Assembly: GCA_041686935.1 (NCBI GenBank)
Contig: JAWLCW010000001.1
Coordinates: forward strand, 372,001 to 436,000
From: Mariniphaga sp041686935
GTDB lineage: Bacteria; Bacteroidota; Bacteroidia; Bacteroidales; Prolixibacteraceae
Reading direction: 5' to 3'
DNA length: 64,000 bases
Each line of letters begins with the position of its first letter. Positions within the stretch are counted from its first letter, which is position 1. A model generated the notes under the pieces. The model did not search any database. It was given only the letters and a program-made list of their open reading frames with translations, and was not told where the DNA came from. Of the stretch, positions 1 to 8,581 are shown piece by piece. The translations under genes and the position numbers were made by a program.

Positions 1-768
1 GGCTACCGAATGGATTTTGGTGGTCTCCAGTGCTTCTTTCAGCGTAAACGGCGGCAAAATGGTGGGAATTCGTTTGGCCAGCATGGTTTTCCCTGACCCG
101 GGCGGGCCAATGAGAATAATGTTGTGTCCCCCGGACGCAGCAATCTCCAGCGCCCGTTTTACGTTTTCCTGCCCTTTTACGTCGGAAAAGTCAAGCTGAT
201 TGTTGTTGATTTGCGCATAAAACTCGGCACGGGTATCCACAATGGTTTGTTCCATGTTGTCTTCGCCATTCAGGAAATCGGTTACTTCGCGCAGATTTTC
301 GGCGCCGTAAACTTTCAGTTTGTCCACCACTGCCGCTTCGCGGGCATTTTGTTTGGGCAGGATAAATCCTTCGAAACCCTCTTTACGGGCGTTGATGGCA
401 ATGGGCAGAACACCTTTAATGGGCTGTAACGAACCGTCGAGCGAAAGTTCACCCATCAGTACATATTTCCCCAGTTTATCGGAATTGATTTGATTTGAAG
501 CCGCCAGAACAGCAGCAGCCAGTGGCAGGTCGTAAGCCGAACCTTCTTTGCGGATATCTGCCGGCGCCATGTTGATGATGATTTTATAGCGGGGCCAGCC
601 AAAACCGTTCAGACGAAGGGCGGATTCAATGCGTTGCTGGCTCTCTTTCACCGCGCTGTCGGGCAGGCCAACCAGCAAAAATTTGATGCCCTGAGTAACG
701 TCAACTTCAATGGTAATAGTAGTTGCATTGATTCCGAAAACTGCGCTGCCGTAAGCTTTTACCAACAT
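1..768 (-). CDS. comM: YifB/ComM family Mg-chelatase-like AAA ATPase (N-terminal part)
   Basis: The first 256 codons of a minus-strand gene that runs off the left edge. The reverse complement opens with MLVKAYGSAVFGINATTITI, then a Lon-protease-like/ChlI N-terminal domain (roughly residues 20-170, including VGLPDSAVKESQQRIESALR and PADIRKEGSAYDLPLA). The start of an AAA domain follows, with Walker A GPPGSGKT near residue 220. The E. coli and Haemophilus relatives are about 500 residues long and act as DNA helicases promoting branch migration during recombination and natural transformation; that role is known for the family, not shown here. The start is the ATG at 766-768. The divergent neighbour is an antiporter 142 bp away. 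The AAA domain and C-terminus lie outside the window. Confidence 0.9.
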   Translation of the reverse strand, partial: MLVKAYGSAVFGINATTITIEVDVTQGIKFLLVGLPDSAVKESQQRIESALRLNGFGWPRYKIIINMAPADIRKEGSAYDLPLAAAVLAASNQINSDKLGKYVLMGELSLDGSLQPIKGVLPIAINARKEGFEGFILPKQNAREAAVVDKLKVYGAENLREVTDFLNGEDNMEQTIVDTRAEFYAQINNNQLDFSDVKGQENVKRALEIAASGGHNIILIGPPGSGKTMLAKRIPTILPPFTLKEALETTKIHSVA

Positions 769-910
769 GAGAATGGGTTTAAATTTGATTCATCCTTTTT
801 TTCACAGGATAAATGTAGAAAATTTAATCCAAAAAAAAGTCCCGAAAACCTGCCAAGTGTTAACTTTAGGGGCGGAAAAATGATGGTTTTAAAATTCTTA
901 TTTTACGTGA

Positions 911-2155
911 ATGATAAATCTGCAATTGCCTGAAAATTACGACTTCATCCTTTTTTATCTTGGATTTATTATCCTTGTTGCCACTATTTTACCGCGTATT
1001 TTGTCGAAACATTTGATAACTGCGCCTATCGTTTATCTGGTTTTGGCAGTGGGTGTTTTTGTATTTTTTAAGGAAAGCACGCTCCCGCATCTGGCTGAAA
1101 GTCCTTACCTGGGCAAAAGGCTGACTGAACTGGGGGTTATTATTTCACTTACAGCCGCCGGACTGAAGTTAAAAAATCCCTTTGCATGGGAGACCTGGCG
1201 TTACGCTTCGAGGTTGCTGCTCATAACTATGCCACTGACTATTGCCTTAATTGCATTTTTCGGCTGGTGGATGCTTGGTTTTGCACCCGCCACAGCCATG
1301 CTACTGGGCGCGGTAATTGCACCTACCGATCCGGTTTTGGCTTCCGATATTCAAACCACGCCACCACACCAGGACGATTCATCGAGTGCCCGGCTGGCAC
1401 TCACCACCGAAGCCGGGTTGAACGACGGGCTTGCTTTCCCTTTTACCAACATGGCCATTGCCATGGCGCTTGTGGGAGCGCATCCTGCGTTGTGGTTTAC
1501 GGATTGGTTGCTTACGGATTTTTTCTATAAAATTGTTGTGGGTGTAATCATTGGGCTTGGTTCAGGTTGGCTACTGGCAAAAATTATGTACTGGCTGCCA
1601 TATCCTAAAACCCACAGTTCGGTGATATCTACCGGATTGCTCGCCCTAAGCCTCACTCTTTTACCTTATGGACTGGCAGAAATAGTTCATTCTTACGGTT
1701 TTATTACTGTTTTTGTGGCTGCCTGTACTTTCCGTTACCAGGAAAGTACCCATGAATATCTGGATGTTCTGCACGATTTTTCAGAAGAAATGGAACGAAT
1801 TCTTGTGGCTGTTTTATTCACGGTGGCAGGTATTTATATCAGCCACGATTTTTTAACTGATTTTCAATGGTACATGATTCCTGCATCATTGGTTATTTTA
1901 CTTATAATAAGACCAATATCGGGTTTAACAGGTTTACTTGGAACCCGGCTCTCCGGAATAAAAAAACAAATCATCTCCTTTTACGGAATCCGCGGAATCG
2001 GTTCCATTTATTACCTGCTGTATGCTTTTTACCATGCCCGTTTCGAACAGGCACGCGAGGTGCTTGCCCTGACAGTGGTTGTTATCATCTTTTCCGTTTT
2101 CATTCATGGACTATCGGCCCGGTTTGTAATGGTCCGATTTGTAAAGAAGATATGA
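911..2155 (+). CDS. Cation:proton antiporter (CPA1/NhaP-like)
   Basis: A 414-residue integral membrane protein with about 12 hydrophobic segments and no large cytoplasmic tail. It carries the family signature TDPVLASD near residue 138 and EAGLNDGLAFP near residue 167, where the Asp residues of TDP and ND form the cation/proton site in NhaP-type Na+/H+ antiporters. It would exchange Na+ or K+ for protons at the inner membrane for pH and ion balance. No TrkA/RCK regulatory domain is present. It is monocistronic: divergent from the yifB-like gene and convergent with the DUF1858 gene 13 bp downstream. The ion specificity cannot be read from sequence. Confidence 0.9.
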   Translation: MINLQLPENYDFILFYLGFIILVATILPRILSKHLITAPIVYLVLAVGVFVFFKESTLPHLAESPYLGKRLTELGVIISLTAAGLKLKNPFAWETWRYASRLLLITMPLTIALIAFFGWWMLGFAPATAMLLGAVIAPTDPVLASDIQTTPPHQDDSSSARLALTTEAGLNDGLAFPFTNMAIAMALVGAHPALWFTDWLLTDFFYKIVVGVIIGLGSGWLLAKIMYWLPYPKTHSSVISTGLLALSLTLLPYGLAEIVHSYGFITVFVAACTFRYQESTHEYLDVLHDFSEEMERILVAVLFTVAGIYISHDFLTDFQWYMIPASLVILLIIRPISGLTGLLGTRLSGIKKQIISFYGIRGIGSIYYLLYAFYHARFEQAREVLALTVVVIIFSVFIHGLSARFVMVRFVKKI

Positions 2156-2168
2156 AAAAGACGATTTT

Positions 2169-2696
2169 TTATTGTGGCTTGAAAAAATAAATTTCAATTT
2201 CAGCCTCCGAAATTTCATTCACCCAATGCCGGACCGACATGCTGGTAGCTTTGTCAATTAGCGGAGCCGGCAGAAAAGGTGCCAGGAGTTTGTATATTTT
2301 GTCTGCCGGAAGTTGTTTCAAATCGGCCATCACCTGGTTTACCGGATGTTCGCCGGCTGCCAGCATTTCGCGGGCATCCATTTCCTTGTGAACCTTTTTT
2401 TCATCCATCCACCTGGGTCTGACTGTATTGTATCCGCTGCCGGCAGTTTCTCCCAGCAAATCCTGACCAACCTCATTACGCAGCCTGTTGATGAGGTCTT
2501 CCACTTTTACTTTGCCAATGGCCGCGGCCTGTTGCAGGGTGGCAATTTTAGCCACTGTTTTGCGTAAAACCGGGTTTTTTAATTTACTGAATGCCGGCAC
2601 ATAGGCGATGAGTACCTCTTCGAGCTTTGGCCAGGTTTCAATCAGTTGCAACACTTTGGTTTTAGGCGATATGATGACATTTTCCTTGTTTTCCAT
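2169..2696 (-). CDS. DUF1858 domain-containing protein
   Basis: A 175-residue soluble protein. Residues about 8-75 (TKVLQLIETWPKLEEVLIAY and the following helices) match the DUF1858 type found beside or fused to hybrid-cluster and hemerythrin-like proteins. The C-terminal part (PADKIYKLLAPFLPAPLIDK through EAEIEIYFFKP) resembles the small DUF2249-like fold that often follows. It starts 5 bp after the DUF438-hemerythrin gene and is almost certainly co-transcribed with it. Given the neighbours, a part in NO or nitrosative-stress handling is likely, but the biochemical function is unknown. No signal peptide or metal-binding motif is seen. Confidence 0.75.
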   Translation of the reverse strand: MENKENVIISPKTKVLQLIETWPKLEEVLIAYVPAFSKLKNPVLRKTVAKIATLQQAAAIGKVKVEDLINRLRNEVGQDLLGETAGSGYNTVRPRWMDEKKVHKEMDAREMLAAGEHPVNQVMADLKQLPADKIYKLLAPFLPAPLIDKATSMSVRHWVNEISEAEIEIYFFKPQ

Positions 2697-2701
2697 AATT
2701 T

Positions 2702-3931
2702 CTATTTATAAGATAAAATACGTTGTTCGCCTTCAAGTGCCCGGTAATCGGTGAGATTTTGCGATACTTCGAGTGTTCCCAGGTATTCCCCTTTTTCGTT
2801 TCGCAGGGCAAAATATTCGATGTGGATGAATTTTCCGCCCAGGTTAATCCAGAAAGGCGCCCGGTCCTGTTTTCCGCTTTTAAAATCTTCAAGAATTTTG
2901 TCCACAATATGCGCGCTGGCCGGCGGGTGGCAGTGCCTTACATCGCGGTTGAGGATGGCCCGGTTCCGCTGGAAAATACGTTCGGTTCCCTGGGTGAAAT
3001 ATTTTACTTTGTCGTTGCGGTCAACAAAAGTCATGTCAATCGGCACGGTATTCAAAATGGCCAGCAACTCCTCCACAGTAAATCCGCCGGAAGGCAGTTG
3101 AATGTTTCCGCCCTCTTTCTGTGCTTCGTTGATGCTATCTTCCTGAATGCCCAGTGGCGTCCATTCTGTGGGCGGATCGTACAGGCAAAATCCAATTTCA
3201 ACCGATTGTTTGCGAATCTGGTACCAGTCGCTGTCGGAAAGAGAATCCATTGCCATAGGGAAAAGGATTTCCTCTTCTTTTACGGTCATTTCCACAACCC
3301 CTCTGGCAGCAGGAATCAGCACTAGTTCGGCAGAGGCGATTAAATCATCTTTGGTTAAATCGGGTGTATGCAGAATTTCAATGCTTCCTTTCAACAACTC
3401 CCTGATTTCATCGTGTTTTCCCCACATTACCTTGGGCGGTCCGGTGATCCCGATTTTTTCGAGGTAAGGAAAAAGCAGGTATTCTTTCCGCTGGTAATGT
3501 TTGTCCACATCCACCAGTTGGTTGAAGCCGGTTTTTAATTGAAGCACGGTGTCTTCAAAGTATTCTTCTTTTACATATTCCAGTGCATTGAGTTGAGAAA
3601 GCACATTTCCGGCCACCCGTTTCAGTGCCTTATTCTCTTCCAGCATCACATCAACCGGATGGCCTTCGGGGATGGTTTTGGCAGCCGACAAGTCAACCCG
3701 GCCTTCCAACACTGCGGAGTGGGCATCGCAAAGTTTGAGCACCTCTTCCTCAGGCAGCCCTTCGGAAATTAGTTCCTGTTCCACCTCTACCACTTCCCCG
3801 TAGGGAATATTGCTCAGGCTCACAAGTAACTCCTGCCGCACATCATCTTCCGATTCACCCTCGTGCAACTTCAAAATAAGTTCTTTCAGTTTGGCTTTTC
3901 TGAATTTCGAATTGTCAATATGTTCACTCAT
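2702..3931 (-). CDS. DUF438 / hemerythrin / PAS domain protein
   Basis: A 409-residue cytoplasmic protein with three parts. An N-terminal DUF438 region (about 1-85) contains the GEVVEVEQELISEGLPEEEV stretch. A hemerythrin HHE region (about 88-240) has candidate di-iron ligands in HPVDVMLEENKAL, HYQRKEYLLFPYLE, WGKHDEI and VKEEEILFP. A C-terminal PAS domain (about 290-405) contains NRDVRHCHPPASAHIVDKIL. Proteins of this architecture are thought to sense or bind O2 or NO through the di-iron or PAS ligand; the exact activity is unproven. It lies downstream of the NO reductase, separated by 97 bp that hold a terminator-like hairpin, and heads a two-gene unit with the DUF1858 gene. Confidence 0.85.
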   Translation of the reverse strand: MSEHIDNSKFRKAKLKELILKLHEGESEDDVRQELLVSLSNIPYGEVVEVEQELISEGLPEEEVLKLCDAHSAVLEGRVDLSAAKTIPEGHPVDVMLEENKALKRVAGNVLSQLNALEYVKEEYFEDTVLQLKTGFNQLVDVDKHYQRKEYLLFPYLEKIGITGPPKVMWGKHDEIRELLKGSIEILHTPDLTKDDLIASAELVLIPAARGVVEMTVKEEEILFPMAMDSLSDSDWYQIRKQSVEIGFCLYDPPTEWTPLGIQEDSINEAQKEGGNIQLPSGGFTVEELLAILNTVPIDMTFVDRNDKVKYFTQGTERIFQRNRAILNRDVRHCHPPASAHIVDKILEDFKSGKQDRAPFWINLGGKFIHIEYFALRNEKGEYLGTLEVSQNLTDYRALEGEQRILSYK

Positions 3932-3952
3932 AGTATTGTTTTTAAAAGGTTT

Positions 3953-3986
3953 AAAAAAAGGAGACCCAAAAATGAGCTCCTTTTTT
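3953..3986 (-). terminator. Rho-independent terminator after the NO reductase gene
   Basis: On the minus strand a GGAG/CTCC core extended by A/T pairs forms a stem of about 10 bp around a 13-nt loop, followed by a run of seven T. It lies about 45 bp past the NO reductase stop codon and 22 bp before the DUF438 gene. It therefore separates the two units, or lets only part of the transcription through. The symmetric A/T flanks could work in both directions. Confidence 0.65.
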
Positions 3987-4028
3987 GAATACCCAATAAA
4001 ATTAAAGAAAAAAGATTATTGTATCAAA

Positions 4029-6284
4029 TTATTCGTTTAACTTCCTGCCCTTTTCAACGCTCCAGCCGAATTTCAGGCCGAAAACAAACCAGACCAAAGC
4101 TACGGTTCCGAGGGCAAAAGTGGTATCGCCAATTACTCTGAGCCATTTAAGGGTTGTAATGTGCGGCTGCTGCAGAAATTCCGCAGAACGCGCATACCAC
4201 AAACCTTCCTGCACGCTGGCAAAAGTTTGAGCCAGACCAATGGGCAGAACGCTGATCAGAACCATGGCCAATAAACCGACATTAATTGCCCAGAATGAAA
4301 ATTTGAGCCATTTTTCTTTCCAAACATTAACAGAATCCATATCGCGCAGAACAAAAAGCATAAGTCCGATACCCAGCATTCCGTAAACACCGAACAGTGC
4401 GGTGTGCCCGTGGACAGGTGTGGTATTCAGACCCTGCATGTAATACAGTGCTATGGGCGGATTAATAAGGAATCCGAAAATTCCGGCTCCCACCAGATTC
4501 CAGAAAGCTACGGCAATAAAACTGTAAATCGGCCATTTATAGGCTTTTATCCAGGTTGAACTTTGGTAAATTTTCATATTGTCCCAGGCTTCGTAACCCA
4601 TAAGCACCAGAGGAACCACCTCGAGTGCACTGAATGACGCCCCAATAGCCATTACCGCTGTGGGAGTTCCGGTAAAATAGAGGTGGTGAAATGTTCCGAG
4701 AATTCCACCTGAAAGAAAGATAACCGTAGTAAACAGCACGGCCAGCGTGGCTGTGGTTGCTCTAACAAGCTGCATCCGAACAAAAAGGAAGGCCATTACC
4801 ACTACGGCAAATACTTCGAAGAAACCTTCCACCCAAAGATGAACCACCCACCAGCGCCAGTATTCGGCAATGGCCAGGTTGGTCTGGCGGCCCCACATGA
4901 GGCCGGCACCATAAAATAAAGCAATAGCAGCAGAAGCAATAAGAAAAAGTATGAGCAGATGGCGGCTTTCATTTTTTTGTTTCAGAGCAGGCCAGATGGC
5001 ACGACCCATAAGGGATAACCAGATAAACAGTCCGGCAAACAGAAAAATTTGCCAGAACCGTCCCAGTTCAACATATTCGTAACCCTGGTGGCCAAACCAG
5101 AAATTCTGAACGAGTCCCAGTTTCTGCATCACACCCATCCACTGACCGGCCAAAGAACCAACAACAATTACCAGCAAGGCGCCGAATAAAACATCCACAC
5201 CAAGTTTTTGGAATTTGGGTTCCACACCGGAAATGGCAGGTGCGTAATAAAGTCCGGTGGCGAGCCATGAGGTGGCAATCCAGAAAATGGCAAGTTGTAC
5301 ATGCCATGTGCGCGATATGGAGTAGGGGAGCCAGTCAGCCAGCGGGATACCATAAAATCCCTGTCCTTCAACTCCATAGTGGGCTGTTATTACTCCCATT
5401 AAAACCTGAACAAGAATAAGCAGGGTAACCACCCAGAAATATTTTAACGTAGCTTTTTGCGAAGGTGTTTGATGGCTATTTTTTAGCGGATGTGCCGTTG
5501 GTGGTTTCAATTCCTCTTCCTCTTTTCTCGATGCGTAATACCAAACCATTAATCCAATACCTGCAAGAAGAATAATAACACTGAAACCGGTCCAGAGAAT
5601 CATTGCACCTGTGGGATTGTTGCCAATCAGTTCATCGGGAGGCCAGTTGTTGGTGTAGGTAATATCTTTTCCCGGCCTTTCGGTGATACATGCCCACGAG
5701 GCCCAAAAGAAAAAAGCATTGAGCAACCTGACTCTTTCCGGGTCTTTTAATGAATTTTCAGGAACACTGTAGGCATCACGGAGATTTGCCAGTTCGGGGT
5801 CGTTGGTAAAAAGGCCGCCGTAGTGAGCGCTGTTGTTTGCAATAGCATCGGCTCTTAAAGTTGAAATTGTAATCGTTTTCTTTTGCGGGTCGAAGGTGTT
5901 TGTACGCATATCGCGCTGAAGTATAAACCGAATTGAAGCCTGTTGTTCACCGGTAAGTTCAGCATAATCTTTTCCATGTGCATTTGTAGCAAGCCGGTTG
6001 AGCATGTAAACAGATTCCCGGTGCAGCCAGTCGGCTGTCCAGTCGGGGGCCTGGTATGCCCCGTGCCCCCAAATAGTTCCCAACTGATGGCCACCAAGCG
6101 ATTGCCATACATTTTGACCGTCTTTAATGTCCTGCCCGGTAAATAGTGTTTGTCCGTTTTCGGTAACAACTTTTTCGGGAATTGGTGGCGCTTCCCTGTA
6201 AATTTCTTTTCCGTAATAGAGTAAAACACCAAACGAAATGACCATTACGGCGATAAACCCTAACCACAATTTTTTAGTTTTCAT
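4029..6284 (-). CDS. norZ: Quinol-dependent nitric oxide reductase (qNOR)
   Basis: A 751-residue single-chain nitric oxide reductase that reduces 2 NO to N2O with electrons from menaquinol in the inner membrane. An N-terminal TM helix is followed by a long periplasmic NorC-like domain without a CXXCH motif (residues about 30-215; GQNVWQSLGGHQLGTIWGHG). About 12-13 helices of the heme-copper-oxidase fold come next. Candidate metal ligands are seen in WRWWVVHLWVEGFFEVF, GTFHHLYFTG and NTTPVHGHTALFGVYG. The absent heme c motif and the fused N-terminus separate qNOR from cNOR. It starts 25 bp after the RIC gene in a probable operon under the Rrf2 regulator. The role is NO detoxification or the NO step of partial denitrification; no nitrite or N2O reductase is visible. 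Confidence 0.95.
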   Translation of the reverse strand: MKTKKLWLGFIAVMVISFGVLLYYGKEIYREAPPIPEKVVTENGQTLFTGQDIKDGQNVWQSLGGHQLGTIWGHGAYQAPDWTADWLHRESVYMLNRLATNAHGKDYAELTGEQQASIRFILQRDMRTNTFDPQKKTITISTLRADAIANNSAHYGGLFTNDPELANLRDAYSVPENSLKDPERVRLLNAFFFWASWACITERPGKDITYTNNWPPDELIGNNPTGAMILWTGFSVIILLAGIGLMVWYYASRKEEEELKPPTAHPLKNSHQTPSQKATLKYFWVVTLLILVQVLMGVITAHYGVEGQGFYGIPLADWLPYSISRTWHVQLAIFWIATSWLATGLYYAPAISGVEPKFQKLGVDVLFGALLVIVVGSLAGQWMGVMQKLGLVQNFWFGHQGYEYVELGRFWQIFLFAGLFIWLSLMGRAIWPALKQKNESRHLLILFLIASAAIALFYGAGLMWGRQTNLAIAEYWRWWVVHLWVEGFFEVFAVVVMAFLFVRMQLVRATTATLAVLFTTVIFLSGGILGTFHHLYFTGTPTAVMAIGASFSALEVVPLVLMGYEAWDNMKIYQSSTWIKAYKWPIYSFIAVAFWNLVGAGIFGFLINPPIALYYMQGLNTTPVHGHTALFGVYGMLGIGLMLFVLRDMDSVNVWKEKWLKFSFWAINVGLLAMVLISVLPIGLAQTFASVQEGLWYARSAEFLQQPHITTLKWLRVIGDTTFALGTVALVWFVFGLKFGWSVEKGRKLNE

Positions 6285-6309
6285 AAATATTGATTTTGAA
6301 GATTACTGT

Positions 6310-7014
6310 TTATAATTCGGCCATAGACAGTGCTTTTGGGAAAAGTATGTTGTTTTCGAGGTGCACGTGCACATGAAGATCATCTTCGAACTGGTTGAGC
6401 AAACGAAAAGCAACCCGGTAGGTGTTGCAGGCATCTTCAGGTAAGGAATATCCATGCGTTATCCGGTTAATTTCGTCCATACTTCCTCCGGCAAAATCGT
6501 GCTCACCCCACATTCTTTCAATTTCAGATTTTATGGTTTCTCTGGCTTTTTCAGACGGATTATGAACAACCTTTCTGATTGCCGGAAAAAGTACTTCCTC
6601 TTCATTTTTGAGATGCTGAAGAAGCTCGTTATTTATTTCGGCAAATAATTTTGCGACCTCATTCAATTCCGGATGGTTTTCGCCATGAACATCCGCAATT
6701 TTTCGGGTGTAAAACACAAGGTCAGGTAAATTTTTCAATACGAATTTGTGGTGTGTGTTCACAATGTAATCGCAAAGAAAAACGGGATCCCAGCTTTTAA
6801 AATCGAAGGAGGGATTTTGCGGCTGATGTTTAATCTTTTCAATTTCATAAGCCAGCAAATCAGGTTCAATACTTTTTTCCCTGCATGCTTCTTCAAACGA
6901 CTGGTTTCCGCCGCAACAGAAATCAATACCGGCTTTTTTAAACACTTCAGAGGTCCTGAAATTATCGGTTACTATTTCTCCAACCGTAAGAGTTTTTAAT
7001 TGTTGCTGATTCAT
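6310..7014 (-). CDS. ric: Iron-sulfur cluster repair di-iron protein (RIC/ScdA/YtfE)
   Basis: A 234-residue cytoplasmic protein that repairs Fe-S clusters damaged by NO or oxidants. The N-terminal ScdA_N domain has the GIDFCCGGNQSF motif (Cys33, Cys34). The hemerythrin-like domain (about 75-230) carries candidate di-iron ligands in NTHHKFVL, HGENHPEL, LQHLKNEEEVLFP, WGEHDFAGG and HVHVHLENNILFP. Length and layout match full-length ScdA/YtfE proteins. It is the first gene of the minus-strand NO unit. A TATATTTG minus-7 element lies 20-27 bp upstream of its ATG, with a dyad overlapping the expected minus-33 region. Confidence 0.95.
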   Translation of the reverse strand: MNQQQLKTLTVGEIVTDNFRTSEVFKKAGIDFCCGGNQSFEEACREKSIEPDLLAYEIEKIKHQPQNPSFDFKSWDPVFLCDYIVNTHHKFVLKNLPDLVFYTRKIADVHGENHPELNEVAKLFAEINNELLQHLKNEEEVLFPAIRKVVHNPSEKARETIKSEIERMWGEHDFAGGSMDEINRITHGYSLPEDACNTYRVAFRLLNQFEDDLHVHVHLENNILFPKALSMAEL

Positions 7015-7033
7015 AATTTTAATTTTTACAGGA

Positions 7034-7041
7034 CAAATATA
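7034..7041 (-). promoter_or_regulatory. Minus-7 promoter element for ric-norZ
   Basis: On the minus strand the octamer TATATTTG fits the Bacteroidota minus-7 consensus TANNTTTG exactly and sits 20 bp upstream of the ric start codon. No perfect TTTG minus-33 box lies at the standard 19-21 nt spacing; the region instead holds the dyad at 7059-7073, as expected for a regulated promoter. Confidence 0.5.
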
Positions 7042-7058
7042 TAATAATTTTTTACTAG

Positions 7059-7073
7059 AGGACTAAAAGGTCT
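7059..7073. promoter_or_regulatory. Candidate Rrf2 operator between two divergent promoters
   Basis: An imperfect dyad with half-sites AGGACT and AGGTCT separated by AAA, symmetric at four of six positions. It lies about 18 bp from the minus-7 element facing ric and about 22 bp from the one facing the Rrf2 gene, so it would cover the minus-33 region of both. A regulator bound here could control both transcripts. This is inferred from position and symmetry only. Confidence 0.35.
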
Positions 7074-7095
7074 ATTAATCATTGGTAATTTTTTA

Positions 7096-7103
7096 TACAT
7101 TTG
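7096..7103 (+). promoter_or_regulatory. Minus-7 promoter element for the Rrf2 gene
   Basis: TACATTTG fits TANNTTTG exactly. Transcription would start near 7108-7112, downstream of the TTG at 7101. This argues that the gene starts at the GTG at 7116, giving a very short leader. No clear minus-33 box is seen. Confidence 0.4.
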
Positions 7104-7115
7104 CAAAAAAAATTC

Positions 7116-7556
7116 GTGTTTAAAAAAGAAACTGAATATGCACTAAGAGGTTTAGTCTATATACAAATGCAAAACCAGACAGGAAAGAGACCCGGAATTC
7201 TTGAGATTGCATCGGAAATAGACACCCCGCCATCCTTTACCGCCAAAATTTTACAGCGCCTGGTAAGAATGGGTTTTATCGAATCTGTGAAAGGAAAAAA
7301 CGGAGGATATTACTTTGATCCGGAGAAAAAAGAACTCCCCTTGAAAAATATAGTAGTAGCTATTGAGGGCGAAAAAATTTTCACAGGTTGCGGATTTGGC
7401 CTGAAACACTGCGATGAAAAAAATCCGTGCCCGTTACATGAGGCCTATGCACCCATTCGGGATTCTATTGATAATTTGCTTGCAACAGAAACGATTCAAA
7501 ATCTGGCTAAAAAGGATAACCCGGCATTATCTTTAAACCGTTTTAACGGGGTTTAA
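7116..7556 (+). CDS. Rrf2 family Fe-S transcriptional regulator (NsrR/IscR type)
   Basis: A winged-helix Rrf2 regulator of about 146 residues. The N-terminal helix-turn-helix reads FKKETEYALRGLVYIQ, then the wing VKGKNGGYYF. A three-cysteine cluster, Cys92-x6-Cys99-x5-Cys105 (TGCGFGLKHCDEKNPC), is placed like the Fe-S ligands of IscR and NsrR (usual spacing x5-x5). The GTG at 7116 is chosen because it gives the usual short N-terminus and because a minus-7 element covers the alternative TTG at 7101. It is divergent from the RIC/NO-reductase unit, so an NO-sensing repressor of that unit is the natural inference. A GGGGT/ACCCC hairpin follows the stop. Confidence 0.85.
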   Translation: MFKKETEYALRGLVYIQMQNQTGKRPGILEIASEIDTPPSFTAKILQRLVRMGFIESVKGKNGGYYFDPEKKELPLKNIVVAIEGEKIFTGCGFGLKHCDEKNPCPLHEAYAPIRDSIDNLLATETIQNLAKKDNPALSLNRFNGV

Positions 7557-7587
7557 TTTTTAGTTTTTAAAAAATATTACCCCTTTT
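7548..7587 (+). terminator. Terminator-like hairpin after the Rrf2 gene
   Basis: GGGGT at the end of the coding region pairs with ACCCC about 30 nt downstream. A/T-rich, partly self-complementary sequence lies between them, and four T follow. The loop is long for a classical terminator, so the call is moderate. Confidence 0.4.
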
Positions 7588-7690
7588 CATTCCACTTCAT
7601 AAATGTTTTTTATATTTTTGATTTGTTAAAATGTAGAATTTGAGGCAAATACATAATCAGAATATGAACAAAAGTTATAAAGTTTTGATT

Positions 7691-8566
7691 ATGAGTAAGA
7701 AATCCGGAATTATCATCCTTTTTTTAATTTTTGCTTTTACAACGTGCAAAAAGGAGGAAGCATACCTGCCTTTGGAATTGAAAGCAGAAGTTCAGCATGT
7801 AACACACTATGGAGGTAATGACGGTTCAGTTACGCTGAAAATTTCAGGGGGAGTTTTACCATACACTTTTTTATGGTCCACCGGCGACACAACAAAAAAT
7901 CTTTACGAAATACCTGCTGGAATTTACTCCGTAACTGTATCGGATAAAACAATTCAATCAATTTCTGATACTTTTTTTGTGACGCAACCCGAACCGGAGG
8001 GAGTTGTGGACATTGATGGGAATATTTATGGCACTATTGATATAGGCGAAAAAACGTGGATGAAGGAAAACCTCCGTGTTACCCGTGCACCCGATGGCAA
8101 AGCAATACCTAATTATGCATACATAGATGATCCGGATTCCATAAAAAAATACGGTTTGCTTTATACCTGGGATGTGGCCATGAACTGGTCGAGAACAGAG
8201 AGCACTCAAGGGATTTGCCCCGAAGGCTGGCACCTCCCGTCGGACGATGAGTGGAAAAAACTGGAAATGGCACTGGGTATGACACAGGCTCAGGCCAACA
8301 TGACAAATACCTGGCGGGGTTCACCTGCCGGCACACTTATGAAAGCAGGCGGTGATTCAGGTTATGAAGCACATTTGGCCGGAAGACGAAATTCAAACGG
8401 CAGTTTTAGTTTCATGGGAAGAATGGAATACATGTGGACTTCAACCGAATTTGGCAGTATCATGGCCTGGCGGCGCTGCCTCGATGCTTCTTCAGCCGAT
8501 GTAGGCCGATGGAATACATTTCCCAAAAGTTACGGATTTTCAGTACGATGTGTAAAAAATGATTAA
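7691..8566 (+). CDS. Lipoprotein with SprB-like repeat and FISUMP domain
   Basis: A secreted lipoprotein of about 291 residues. A short basic N-terminus and hydrophobic stretch end in FAFTTC, a relaxed Bacteroidota lipobox. Next is a SprB/PKD-like beta repeat (about residues 30-110; GNDGSVTLKISGGVLPYTF, then LWSTGDTT). A FISUMP (Fibrobacter major paralogous) domain fills the remainder, with IDIGEKTWMKENLRV, CPEGWHLPSDDEW, MWTST and the terminal GFSVRCVKN. The domain is common on Bacteroidota surface proteins; its ligand is unknown. The ATG at 7691 gives a normal signal peptide; ATG 7664 or TTG 7640 would only lengthen it. It heads a three-gene set with the next lipoprotein and an outer-membrane protein. 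Confidence 0.8.
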   Translation: MSKKSGIIILFLIFAFTTCKKEEAYLPLELKAEVQHVTHYGGNDGSVTLKISGGVLPYTFLWSTGDTTKNLYEIPAGIYSVTVSDKTIQSISDTFFVTQPEPEGVVDIDGNIYGTIDIGEKTWMKENLRVTRAPDGKAIPNYAYIDDPDSIKKYGLLYTWDVAMNWSRTESTQGICPEGWHLPSDDEWKKLEMALGMTQAQANMTNTWRGSPAGTLMKAGGDSGYEAHLAGRRNSNGSFSFMGRMEYMWTSTEFGSIMAWRRCLDASSADVGRWNTFPKSYGFSVRCVKND

Positions 8567-8581
8567 TCCAAAATTCATGAA

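Noticed and set aside
17..933. Plus-strand open frames over the first 0.9 kb
   Set aside because: The minus strand encodes a clear YifB/ComM N-terminus with Walker A; the plus-strand frames are antisense to it and resemble no family.
7101..7115. TTG at 7101 as the start of the Rrf2 gene
   Set aside because: It overlaps a perfect TANNTTTG minus-7 element and would lengthen the usual short N-terminus; GTG 7116 fits both the family and the promoter.
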